Below, one piece after another: positions 1 through 7,145 of a DNA stretch of 12,157 bases. How positions within the stretch are numbered: position 1 is the first letter of the stretch; every line of letters starts with the position of its first letter. Below the pieces are notes generated by a model, which was given only the letters and a program-made list of their open reading frames with translations, did not search any database and was not told the DNA's origin. Made by a program: the position numbers and the translations under genes. The DNA is from Oligoflexales bacterium. Lineage in GTDB: Bacteria; Bdellovibrionota; Oligoflexia; Oligoflexales; Oligoflexaceae. Location of the stretch: assembly GCA_015232735.1 (NCBI GenBank), contig JADFZC010000040.1:1-12157 (forward strand). The letters are read 5' to 3'.

Positions 1-1659
1 TTCCGGACTTCGTTCCAGCTTTGCACGGTTATCCTTCAGAATACGTTTTCCGCGGGAAACAAAGGAATTATATTGAACCATACCAAGCTGAGTGATCTCC
101 TTGATGATATTCAATTCCTCCTGGTCCCTTCGTGCCTGCTTCTCAAGCTTTTTGAGTTCTGTGACATCCCTCACGGAAACGAGAATTTTTTCAATCATTT
201 CATCATCGTCAAGTATCGAAGTCCAGTCAGCCTGAACCACTTTCTTTTTATTGTTCGTTTCAATGATCATTTCCCTTGGCAAAAGATGGGCGTTGACCAG
301 AAATGTCGAAAATCCTTCATCGAGACACATATAGAGTGTCTGACTGAGTCTTTGTTTCTGATCGACAGGCATCTGCACCCGGGAAAGGAACACTTCGCTG
401 AACGGCTTGTCTGCTATGTCACTTGTTTCAAGCACCGTTTCCAGATGCTGTGAATATTCATGGTTAATCAGATCGTTTTTGTTGATTGAAAAGATTCCCT
501 GGTTTATGTTTTCAAGGATCGAACGCACCTCGCGAGTCTTTTCGGACAGTTTCCTTGTTCTTTCCTGCACCTTCTCTTCAAGGTGGAGGTTATGTTCCTT
601 TATCTCGCTTATTTTTTCAAGGACGGCCGTCCGCATTTTTTCAAAACTTTCGCTTAAAGTCATTATTTCATCGTTGCTTTTAAATTGAGGAACCTTCTGG
701 TGATAATTTCCGCCTGCTATGAAATTTGCACTGTCGTTGAGCGCCTGGATGGAACCTGCAAGAATGGAACCGATTTTTTTTGATACCATGCCGGATACTA
801 TAATAATGACAATACCAGAAATGACAAGCCCGATTATTGAACGACTGGACGCTTCCCCCACCACTTTTAAAATGACATCCTTTTGCGCATTTTCTTCAAG
901 CCTCTCTTTATTCAGATATTCCATCAGCTTCATGTTTTCACTTTGAATCTCATTTTGAATCCTTTCCAAAGATATTTGATACCTCAAATATCCCAAAGGT
1001 TCACCCACGCTCCTTGCGTTTAAAAAATCCTCCTCTCCGCTGCCTTCGAATATGGGTATATAAGCCTCGTAGATTTCAAGATCATCACCGCCGCCTGCGC
1101 CTTTTATTTTTCTGAGTTCAACTGTACTTTTATGGGATTTGATAATTTCGGAAATTTTTTCATCAAAAATCGAAGCGGCGTTTGCCTCACCGGCCATCCT
1201 CCAGGAATTTGCCCTCTCGTCATAAGTATACCCTATGGGAACCCCTGAAGGAAATTTCTGTGTAAAGTAGTGCCAAAGTTTGATACCGTTTCTGGACACC
1301 TCAAAGAAACTGGCCAGAATAATGTCCTTGTCAAGCGCATGGGTCTTTTGAAGATATGATCCGATTGTGGAATATGAATTTTCAATAAATGCAGGTTTTA
1401 TCACAAGCTCATCCCTTTCTATCAAATCGGACGCCTTCTTCTGCAATGAAAGATAGAGGGATTTCTTTATATCGGAGATATCGGCAAGTGTCTTTGCCTG
1501 TGACTTTTCCACGCGGTAATTTGTCGTTGAAGATACAATGCCTATGAACTCTCTCTTCAGATAGTCGAGAGTGAAGAATAAAATGGCAAGCACAATGGCG
1601 AACGTCACAAATATGCTTAGAAAGGAGGACAGGGCAATTTTTGTTTTTATCGATTTCAT
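1..1659 (-). CDS. Membrane sensor kinase, HAMP-PAS part (C-terminus outside window)
   Basis: The minus-strand frame is open from an ATG at 1659 to the window edge, giving 553 residues with no stop, so only the N-terminal part is present. Visible order: TM1 about 8-32; a large extracytoplasmic region 33-272; TM2 about 273-292; a HAMP linker 293-346 (GSIQALNDSANFIAGG); a charged coiled coil 345-380; and a PAS-like domain 378-500 that begins NINQGIFSI and ends VSVRDVTELKKLEKQ. Proteins with this PAS type in Bdellovibrio-like bacteria usually continue into an Hpt domain and a CheA-like ATPase; that part is inferred, not seen. The SD is weak (GGA six bases before the ATG). The gene diverges from the BMP lipoprotein gene, with a Fur-like dyad 32-59 bp upstream of its start. 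The ligand is unknown. A methyl-accepting or guanylate cyclase output cannot be excluded without the missing end. Confidence 0.85.
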   Translation of the reverse strand, partial: MKSIKTKIALSSFLSIFVTFAIVLAILFFTLDYLKREFIGIVSSTTNYRVEKSQAKTLADISDIKKSLYLSLQKKASDLIERDELVIKPAFIENSYSTIGSYLQKTHALDKDIILASFFEVSRNGIKLWHYFTQKFPSGVPIGYTYDERANSWRMAGEANAASIFDEKISEIIKSHKSTVELRKIKGAGGGDDLEIYEAYIPIFEGSGEEDFLNARSVGEPLGYLRYQISLERIQNEIQSENMKLMEYLNKERLEENAQKDVILKVVGEASSRSIIGLVISGIVIIIVSGMVSKKIGSILAGSIQALNDSANFIAGGNYHQKVPQFKSNDEIMTLSESFEKMRTAVLEKISEIKEHNLHLEEKVQERTRKLSEKTREVRSILENINQGIFSINKNDLINHEYSQHLETVLETSDIADKPFSEVFLSRVQMPVDQKQRLSQTLYMCLDEGFSTFLVNAHLLPREMIIETNNKKKVVQADWTSILDDDEMIEKILVSVRDVTELKKLEKQARRDQEELNIIKEITQLGMVQYNSFVSRGKRILKDNRAKLERSPE

Positions 1660-1690
1660 TAAATGTCCGATATAAACAGTATTTGAAAAA

Positions 1691-1718
1691 AATGAATATC
1701 AATATTCTTATCATTATC
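1691..1718 (-). promoter_or_regulatory. Fur-box-like operator
   Basis: The minus strand reads GATAATGATAAG at 1718-1707, which starts like the classic Fur consensus GATAATGATAATCATTATC. By my count 14 of 19 bases agree if the match is extended to 1700. It runs directly into a perfect 14-bp dyad, GAATATCAATATTC, at 1694-1707. Together they form a tandem of GATAAT-like hexamers ending 32 bp upstream of the sensor kinase start, where a repressor would plausibly cover the promoter. No clear -35/-10 pair was found. AT-rich background can produce such matches by chance. Confidence 0.4.
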
Positions 1719-2062
1719 TCATATTTTGTTTTTCGGATTATATCGTCATTTTTTTAGACACAAATTTTTGGAGACGTGGCCGGCCGGTTCGTGAGCGAAT
1801 GCGTATTATTCTGGCATTGCAGGGCAAATTGTCTTATTTTCTGAATTGACATAAATTAATTCATTATTTTTTCAAAATATCCGACAAATAGCACCATGTT
1901 AATAGTAATAGATCAAAGACAGGGACCTGTTGAACTTTCTGCACCCTGAATTCCAGGAAAACCAACTTATGGCGTAAGGTCCAGACTGCGGAAGAATCGA
2001 AAGTGAGACAGAAAAAAAATAAGATAAAAATTTCCTTTGTAGTCTCAAGGATAATCAATATG

Positions 2063-2068
2063 TATAAT
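2063..2068 (+). promoter_or_regulatory. Candidate -10 box for the lipoprotein/receptor unit
   Basis: TATAAT lies at 2063-2068, preceded by TG at 2061-2062 with no spacer base, so it is one base short of a true extended -10. No good -35 hexamer sits 16-18 bp upstream. If used, transcription would begin near 2075, which would favour the downstream ATG at 2120. Confidence 0.25.
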
Positions 2069-2119
2069 AAAAAAGAATACGAAATATCCAATCAATTCAC
2101 CAGGTGGAGACAGAATACC

Positions 2120-3220
2120 ATGAAAGTGACTCTTTTTTTATCTGCGCTCGTTCTTCTTCTTATCGGTTGCGGCAGTTCAGGCTCCTCGTCTTCCGATGAA
2201 ACCAAACTTAAAGTAGGTTTGATACCGGATACCGGAAGGGTTGACGACAATACATTCGCCCAATCGGCCTATAATGGGGGGACAAAGGCGGCAAAGAGCT
2301 TCAATGTCCAATTTGACTATGCCCAATTCACCTACAACCAGAATACCTCGGCTGATGACTATAAGAACTTCATTCAAAAGTTCATTGACTCCGGTTACCA
2401 GATGATCATCACAGTCGGTTATCTGATGGCCGACATTACAAATACAATGGCAAAGGCCAATCCAAACATCAAATTCGCCAGCCTCGACAATTCTTATACG
2501 GAATACCCGAGTAACATGGCCGGGCTTGTTTTCCGCGAGGACCAACCTGCTTACCTGGCCGGAATCGTCGCAGGTAAAATGTCAGTAACCAAAAAACTTG
2601 GCGTCATAGGGGGAGTATCCATTCCACAGGTACGCGGTTTTGTCAATGGTTTCAAAAGCGGTGTATCATCCGTCTGCGAAAGCTGCAAGGTAAGCTGTGT
2701 TTATATTATGAGCTTTGGTTCACCCGACAAGGGAAAGGAACAGGCCAAAATAATGATCGACGGAGGAGCTGATGTAATTTTCGGGGCAGGCGGCGCAACC
2801 GGGTCAGGAGGGGTTCTGTATGCGACCCAGAGCGGAAAATGGGGAATCGGAGTGGATCTGGACGAATACTACACTACTTATAAAAGCGGCGCTGAACCAA
2901 GCGTCACAAATTTGATCACAAGCGCAATGAAGGGAATTGATACTTCAGTCTACGATATAGTGAAGACTTTGGTCAATGGCACGTTCACATCAGGGACCCA
3001 TGTCTACGATGCATCTAATGACGGCATAGGTCTTGCTCCTTATCACAACATGGATAGCCTGGTTACCGCAGATATCAAGACTGCCGTATCAGCCGCCTAT
3101 ACCAAACTTAAGACCGACGCAACCGTTACAAATGTTGACCGTGCCACCGGTGCGCTTAATACATCAGCGGATAAAGCGAATGCAGCTCTTGATGGATGCA
3201 CTACCGTTACGGTTCAATAA
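2120..3220 (+). CDS. BMP/PnrA-family substrate-binding lipoprotein
   Basis: This 366-residue protein belongs to the basic membrane protein family (TmpC/PnrA/Med-like, PF02608), whose characterised members are purine-nucleoside receptors of ABC importers. It has a 16-residue lipoprotein signal with the lipobox LLIG-C (Cys17), so it should be membrane-anchored. Family hallmarks seen: DTGRVDDNTFAQSAYNG (37-53), the GLVFREDQPAYLAGIVAG stretch (135-152), a Gly-rich GAGGATGSGG turn (222-231) and GVDLDEYY (244-251), which matches the ligand-contacting GVDRDQY of Treponema TmpC. The start chosen is the ATG preceded by AGGTGGAG at 2102-2109. Alternative in-frame starts are ATG 2060 (AAGGA eight bases before it) and GTG 2003; these would give an unusually long n-region. 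Unusual points: a Cys cluster CESCKVSC (186-193), a further Cys360 near the C-terminus, and no permease or ATPase nearby. The TonB receptor gene follows after 56 bp, probably in one transcript. Ligand: nucleoside by family, otherwise unknown. Confidence 0.88.
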   Translation: MKVTLFLSALVLLLIGCGSSGSSSSDETKLKVGLIPDTGRVDDNTFAQSAYNGGTKAAKSFNVQFDYAQFTYNQNTSADDYKNFIQKFIDSGYQMIITVGYLMADITNTMAKANPNIKFASLDNSYTEYPSNMAGLVFREDQPAYLAGIVAGKMSVTKKLGVIGGVSIPQVRGFVNGFKSGVSSVCESCKVSCVYIMSFGSPDKGKEQAKIMIDGGADVIFGAGGATGSGGVLYATQSGKWGIGVDLDEYYTTYKSGAEPSVTNLITSAMKGIDTSVYDIVKTLVNGTFTSGTHVYDASNDGIGLAPYHNMDSLVTADIKTAVSAAYTKLKTDATVTNVDRATGALNTSADKANAALDGCTTVTVQ

Positions 3221-3276
3221 CCGGAAGAATTTTCAGACTGGACCAGGACTTTACATTTACAATAGGTGTCTTTGTG

Positions 3277-5304
3277 ATGAGAGCGCTTTATATATTTTTT
3301 TTCTTTTGGCTCATAATTCCTTTGAATCTATCGCTGGCAGAGGAAGGTGAAGAGCTGTCACTGCATAATCTTCTAAATCTGGCCATAGAGGTTTCCAGTA
3401 CAAAGCCGGAGACTATTTTCAATACACCGTCTTCAGTATCGATTATCGATAAGGAAACAATTGAAACCTACGATTTCAAGACACTATCGGAGGCCATTGA
3501 GACCCTTGCGGGAGTAACGGTTGGAAGAACATTTTTTGCCCGGGACATCCCGACATTCCGCGGTATACTCCAGGATCATTATGTAAACAAGATCCTTATA
3601 TTATTAGATGGAGTTCCAACATTCGACCCCATCACAGGGCATGGTTCGTTTGACAGGATAAATATTAAAGATCTTGAACGCATCGAGGTCCTGAAGGGAC
3701 CGGCTTCGGTTCTGTATGGCACGAATGCATACGTAGGCGCTATAAATCTGGTCTTGAAAAAAAGTCCGGCAGTAAAATCCGCTTCATCGGAAAGTGGCGC
3801 CTTAAGGGGGGGGATAGGCACTGAAAACAGGCAGATCGGATCATCCGGGCATTTCCTCTACACCGATGAAAAGGTATCCTACTTTGTCGCCAGTTCCCTG
3901 AAAAACGAAGCCGGTTTTCTCTATCCGGATAAAAACCAAAATGGAAAGAAGGGGTTTTTTACTGATGAAGAGGGTAAACAGGTATTTATAAGGGATTTTG
4001 AAGACCGGGCCTCGGCCACCATGAAACTGGGTTATAACGGTCTGGGCGGTACCCATACAATTTTGTTAAATGCTTTCGATAACAAGGACAGCTTTCTCGG
4101 ATCCTCCCCCCTTCTCAACAATGGCATTGGAAATCCGCAAAGCATTTCCGGAAGCCTTGTCAACTACCATCTCGCGCTGCCATTCACTGAAAAAGCCACG
4201 ATTCACTTCGCTGTCACCTATGAAAACAATTCAAGGGAATTTTCGCAGCGCCTCGATAACCAGGTCAAGGCGAGAATGGTAGGATCCCGCCAATCCACCA
4301 TTGTTTATACCAATGTCGATGTTTTCGATTTCTTTTCGGTGGAGATAGGCGGTGGCAGCGATACGGGTGCATCATCCAAATTTGAGATTTTTGATCCAGT
4401 CGATCAGGAGAATTACCAGGATAACATCCTGAGGAAAAACTCGGTACGGGAATCCTCTTTTTACAACCAGTACTCTTTCTCAGGAGATAAGCTCTCAAAT
4501 CCATTGCCAGTCAAACTTCTTGTGGGGATACGCCTGACGAAAAACGAGGCATTTAAGGACAATACCTCCACGCGTTCCAGCCTTGTACTGAAACTCTCGG
4601 AAACTTCGAGTCTGAAAGCAGGCTACGGACAATCGTTCAGAGCCCCGTCTCTTTATGAACTGTATTATCGGGATTCGGCCGCTGTCAACGAAATCTATGG
4701 GAATCCCGATCTGAAACCTGAAACAAGCGACACCCTGGAACTGTCATATCTTCAATCGTTTTTCACCTATCATTTTATACAGATGACTGTCTACCGTTCC
4801 GTTTATCACGATAAAATAATCAGAACCCGAAGATACCCCGACAGCACTTCCGATTTGTCGGAGATATTCAGCAACGGCGAGGATTATTCTGCAAGCGGCG
4901 TGGAATTTGAATTCAAATTCGCAAAACCCAGGACTGCCAACATCGATTTGTCCTATGATCAGATTATCGGTACAGACTCCAAACAAAAAAATATGCGATC
5001 CAATTTCAAATATGTTCCAAAACAAACCGCCACATTGGGGATCGGCCGCAAGTTTACCGATATTACCTTATCCACAGTCGGAAACTTTTACGGCAAGAGA
5101 GAAGGCGATCATAAAATCATAAATCCTGATTATACGGCTGATGTTTCGCTGCTTTGGGGAATAAAATCGGGTCAGCATGGATTTTCGGTAAAAAACGTGA
5201 CCGATCATCAGATACGTATCCCGGATCATATCAGAGGAAATATTAACCATTACTATTCCGGTTATGGACGTACCTTCCTTTATGAATTCAGCAAAAAGTT
5301 CTAA
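3277..5304 (+). CDS. TonB-dependent outer-membrane receptor
   Basis: A 675-residue ligand-gated outer-membrane channel energised by TonB-ExbBD (none encoded here). The signal peptide is 1-21, rich in Phe and ending SLA. An LSLHNLLNLAIEV segment (27-39) matches the N-terminal region common in this family. The plug domain spans about 48-162 and ends in the hallmark RIEVLKGPASVLYGTNA (135-151). The barrel follows, with the conserved FRAPSLYELYYR (near 453) and GNPDLKPETS (near 476), and the chain ends in Phe as expected for BAM-assembled barrels. The start ATG at 3277 is preceded by AGGTG (3264-3268); a further-upstream in-frame ATG at 3196 lies inside the lipoprotein gene and precedes the signal peptide, so it was not used. 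The gene is probably cotranscribed with the BMP lipoprotein. The substrate cannot be read from the sequence; siderophore, haem, nucleoside or peptide are all possible. It carries T8 and G8 runs and ends in a 4-bp overlap with the convergent gene. Confidence 0.93.
   Translation: MRALYIFFFFWLIIPLNLSLAEEGEELSLHNLLNLAIEVSSTKPETIFNTPSSVSIIDKETIETYDFKTLSEAIETLAGVTVGRTFFARDIPTFRGILQDHYVNKILILLDGVPTFDPITGHGSFDRINIKDLERIEVLKGPASVLYGTNAYVGAINLVLKKSPAVKSASSESGALRGGIGTENRQIGSSGHFLYTDEKVSYFVASSLKNEAGFLYPDKNQNGKKGFFTDEEGKQVFIRDFEDRASATMKLGYNGLGGTHTILLNAFDNKDSFLGSSPLLNNGIGNPQSISGSLVNYHLALPFTEKATIHFAVTYENNSREFSQRLDNQVKARMVGSRQSTIVYTNVDVFDFFSVEIGGGSDTGASSKFEIFDPVDQENYQDNILRKNSVRESSFYNQYSFSGDKLSNPLPVKLLVGIRLTKNEAFKDNTSTRSSLVLKLSETSSLKAGYGQSFRAPSLYELYYRDSAAVNEIYGNPDLKPETSDTLELSYLQSFFTYHFIQMTVYRSVYHDKIIRTRRYPDSTSDLSEIFSNGEDYSASGVEFEFKFAKPRTANIDLSYDQIIGTDSKQKNMRSNFKYVPKQTATLGIGRKFTDITLSTVGNFYGKREGDHKIINPDYTADVSLLWGIKSGQHGFSVKNVTDHQIRIPDHIRGNINHYYSGYGRTFLYEFSKKF
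3806..3813 (+). repeat. G8 homopolymer in the receptor gene
   Basis: Eight consecutive G occur inside the coding sequence, encoding Gly-Gly just after the plug domain (around residue 178). A slip of one base would truncate the receptor. Long G or C runs in surface-protein genes are classical slippage sites, but eight is at the short end for phase variation. A T8 run also occurs in the signal-peptide codons at 3295-3302. Confidence 0.9.
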
Positions 5305-6275
5305 TCCTCCAGCTTGATATATCTCTCCGCCCTGGGAGTCAGGGAAAAAACCGTTTTCCTCAGCATTTCAATATTGACTGTTTCCTCAACGGATTGAAGA
5401 TACTCTATGCGCATCATAGCCGTATCTGCGCTATTCTCAATAAGAGCAAGCACCATTTCGCCAAGCTGCTGCCCCAAATCGACATGACTGGTGGAGGCAG
5501 CATAGGAACAGAAACCCAGTTCTCTTGAAACGAACTTTTTAAGGCTGCATAAAAACGGAATGTTCAATTTTTGAGCCTTGCTTATCCATATTTTTTGAAA
5601 CGTATTGTTATTTATCAGGCCATTGTCGTTAAGCACCCAGATCGCATCGACTGGTACTCCGCCGTAACTTTTTTCCAATGCGCCATCTAGCGCAGCATAC
5701 ATATTCTTCACATCCCCGGAGGAGTCCTCGACGTTGACTCCTATCAGATTTACACCGGAAATCCCTAGGCTTCTCCTTGCATCTTCAACCAGGTATCCAA
5801 ATTCGCTGGCGCGATAGGGAACAAGAATATTTTTCACAGGCTTGTCAACAGCCGACCTGAAACGCGATATTACGGTAAAACCAGGCACTTCATGTGCAAT
5901 ACCGGCGATCTGCGTCTTGTTTTTCAGTATGCTTTTTATATTCAGCGCCATGGCGCCAACGGCTACAAAAGTCTTTTTGAGTTCAGGATCCTTCGTGCCC
6001 AGTTCCAGCCACAGCTTTATTGATATGTTGTCCATCAAAACTACAATCTTTGGCGAGTTTTTGCTGATTGCATCTCTAAATTCATCGTATGTAATATTTT
6101 TTTTCAGTATATGATCTATAACTTGATGACCCTGACCGATTTCATGCACAAGTGAATCCCTGACAAGCTTGAATTCCCCATCAGGCCAGTGAAAGACCAA
6201 AATTTTTTCCGCCGCCGACATGCTGGAAAGAAGCGGCAAAATAATTAAAAGCAATATTTTGCATGCCATATTCAT
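5301..6275 (-). CDS. Periplasmic ABC_sub_bind-type (TrpX-like) solute-binding protein
   Basis: A 324-residue secreted protein with signal peptide 1-21 (hydrophobic stretch, cleavage near SMSA-AEK). The rest fits the PF04392 family (ABC_sub_bind, TrpX-like) with a type I periplasmic-binding fold of two Rossmann lobes. Features seen: IVVLMDN (78-84), GIAHEVPGFTVISRFRS (125-141) followed by VKNILVPYRASEFGYLVEDA (147-166), AIWVLNDNGLINNNTFQ (211-227) and the C-terminal lobe IPFLCSLKKFVSRELGFCS (239-257) then DLGQQLGEM. The start overlaps the upstream stop as ATGA (6272-6275), indicating translational coupling. A second ATG at 6269 has a better SD distance (GGAAGG nine bases before) and could be the true start. 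The stop TAG overlaps the receptor stop tail to tail. No permease or ATPase is present. A role as a sensor accessory to the upstream kinase-cyclase is inference. Confidence 0.8.
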   Translation of the reverse strand: MNMACKILLLIILPLLSSMSAAEKILVFHWPDGEFKLVRDSLVHEIGQGHQVIDHILKKNITYDEFRDAISKNSPKIVVLMDNISIKLWLELGTKDPELKKTFVAVGAMALNIKSILKNKTQIAGIAHEVPGFTVISRFRSAVDKPVKNILVPYRASEFGYLVEDARRSLGISGVNLIGVNVEDSSGDVKNMYAALDGALEKSYGGVPVDAIWVLNDNGLINNNTFQKIWISKAQKLNIPFLCSLKKFVSRELGFCSYAASTSHVDLGQQLGEMVLALIENSADTAMMRIEYLQSVEETVNIEMLRKTVFSLTPRAERYIKLED

Positions 6276-6994
6276 AAGCCTTCCTTTAAAGGTTCTATAC
6301 CGTCAAATCCGAGTGCTTTCAATACGGAAGATGGCATCTGGGTAAACTTTGTAATATTCGCGGATGATTTCTCCTTTTTTGCATTGATGTACAGAAGGGG
6401 ATAAAGAACCTTCTGGGATTTTTTCACCGCGGTAAGGGAATTTTTATTCTCGGAAGGTATATCATCCGGGTCAGCCACGACGTAGTCCGCATTCTGTAAA
6501 AAAAGAAGTGGAATAAGGTCTCTTGACTTCGTCACCCTTTTGATCCTGTTAAACGACTTGCCCTCGAATATCCTGCCAAGATGGGATTTGGTATTCTTGC
6601 GGTCCAGCTCTTCAATTATTCCGACTACTCCGTCGTCGAGCTTCTCAGAGGTCCACTTTCCCCCCAGACTCAGGATTGAAAATTGAAAATGACTTTGCCC
6701 ACCCCGGACAAACTGCAGGACAGATGTAAAGTCTTTGTTGTACAGCCTGTATGACGAGGGCAGAATCGCATAATCAAACGAGGTCAGATGCCTGTTTTCC
6801 TCAAAATCGCGATACTTGGCAAATATGGTCACTTCAATATTTGAAAGTTCCGGGGATTCCTTGAAAGATTTCAAGATGACCGATGATTCCAGCTCTTTCG
6901 GAAGAAAAATCGCAAGTGTTTCACCACAAAAGGCTATCCTTGCCGTAAGCAGAAGCAGCAGACACAAAGCCAGTTTTAACTTGGAAGAAACCAT
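6272..6994 (-). CDS. Small secreted PhnD-like (type II periplasmic-binding) protein
   Basis: A 240-residue protein with a signal peptide (MVSSKLK then a Leu-rich core, likely cut after AFC23 before GETLAIF). The remainder resembles type II periplasmic-binding proteins of the PhnD class: FDYAILPSSYRL (73-84), a lobe-2 start GVVGIIEELDR (122-132), SRDLIPLLFLQNADYVVADP (157-176) and a C-terminal SSVLKALGFDGIEPL (222-236). The match is structural rather than close, and the protein is somewhat shorter than typical PhnD (about 280-300), so substrate assignment is not possible. The ATG at 6994 is favoured by the SD AGGATAGG at 7004-7011 (nine-base spacing); an upstream in-frame ATG at 7033 would put a charged 13-residue extension before the signal. 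It is coupled by a 4-bp overlap to the downstream binding-protein gene and lies 151 bp after the kinase-cyclase gene, with its own possible promoter. Confidence 0.65.
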   Translation of the reverse strand: MVSSKLKLALCLLLLLTARIAFCGETLAIFLPKELESSVILKSFKESPELSNIEVTIFAKYRDFEENRHLTSFDYAILPSSYRLYNKDFTSVLQFVRGGQSHFQFSILSLGGKWTSEKLDDGVVGIIEELDRKNTKSHLGRIFEGKSFNRIKRVTKSRDLIPLLFLQNADYVVADPDDIPSENKNSLTAVKKSQKVLYPLLYINAKKEKSSANITKFTQMPSSVLKALGFDGIEPLKEGL

Positions 6995-7019
6995 TTTTGA
7001 AAACCTATCCTGTCGGCAT

Positions 7020-7048
7020 ATTATCTCACACAAACAGAATTAAGACAA
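7020..7048 (-). promoter_or_regulatory. Candidate sigma70-type promoter for the two binding-protein genes
   Basis: On the minus strand TTGTCT (7048-7043) and GATAAT (7025-7020) are separated by 17 bp. Transcription would start near 7013, just upstream of the SD at 7004-7011 and the ATG at 6994. This would let the two binding-protein genes be expressed apart from the kinase-cyclase gene. Confidence 0.35.
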
Positions 7049-7145
7049 AACAACTTTTTCGGCATCCAGCTCTTGCTTGACAATTGCAGAGGCCATCCCC
7101 CAAGCATGTTTCGCAACCTGATTTTCAGTCGTGTGTCCCTCATAT
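7040..7145 (-). other. Protein-like open frame after the cyclase stop (possible gene remnant)
   Basis: In a frame different from the cyclase gene, the 3' spacer reads without stop as EYEGHTTENQVAKHAWGM and then ASAIVKQELDAEKVVLS, ending in TAA at 7040-7042. The composition (charged, amphipathic helix) looks like real protein, but the frame has no usable start codon beyond an internal ATG giving 18 residues. It could be the decayed 3' end of a lost gene, a frameshifted tail of the cyclase, or chance. Unrecognised. Confidence 0.2.

Larger units (their letters stand above)
1660..2119. other. Divergent intergenic region without a gene
   Basis: This 460-bp stretch separates two divergent genes. 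It is AT-rich apart from a GC pocket at 1778-1787 (GGCCGGCCGG), followed by a small TTCG-TGAG-CGAA hairpin at 1788-1799. Short frames on either strand have poor composition and no convincing SD, so I call no gene. It holds the Fur-like dyad on the left and a TATAAT element near the plus-strand gene. I looked for cobalamin, TPP, FMN, SAM and purine riboswitch consensus motifs by eye and recognised none. Confidence 0.6.

Noticed and set aside
73..946. Plus-strand ORFs opposite the first sensor kinase
   Set aside because: The minus frame is open for 553 codons with TM, HAMP and PAS features, so these are shadows.
1880..2060. Possible riboswitch in the lipoprotein leader (short stems such as CTTA-TGGCG-TAAG near 1970)
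   Set aside because: No conserved core motif of a known class was recognised and the stems are only 4-5 bp.
1864..2091. 75-codon minus-strand ORF in the divergent intergenic region
   Set aside because: It starts in the opposite strand of the lipoprotein leader, has a low-complexity Phe/Ile/Leu composition, and no SD supports it.
2003..2119. GTG start at 2003 extending the lipoprotein by 39 residues
   Set aside because: It would place a long charged stretch before the lipoprotein signal sequence; the ATG at 2120 with AGGTGGAG gives a normal short signal. ATG 2060 remains a lesser alternative.
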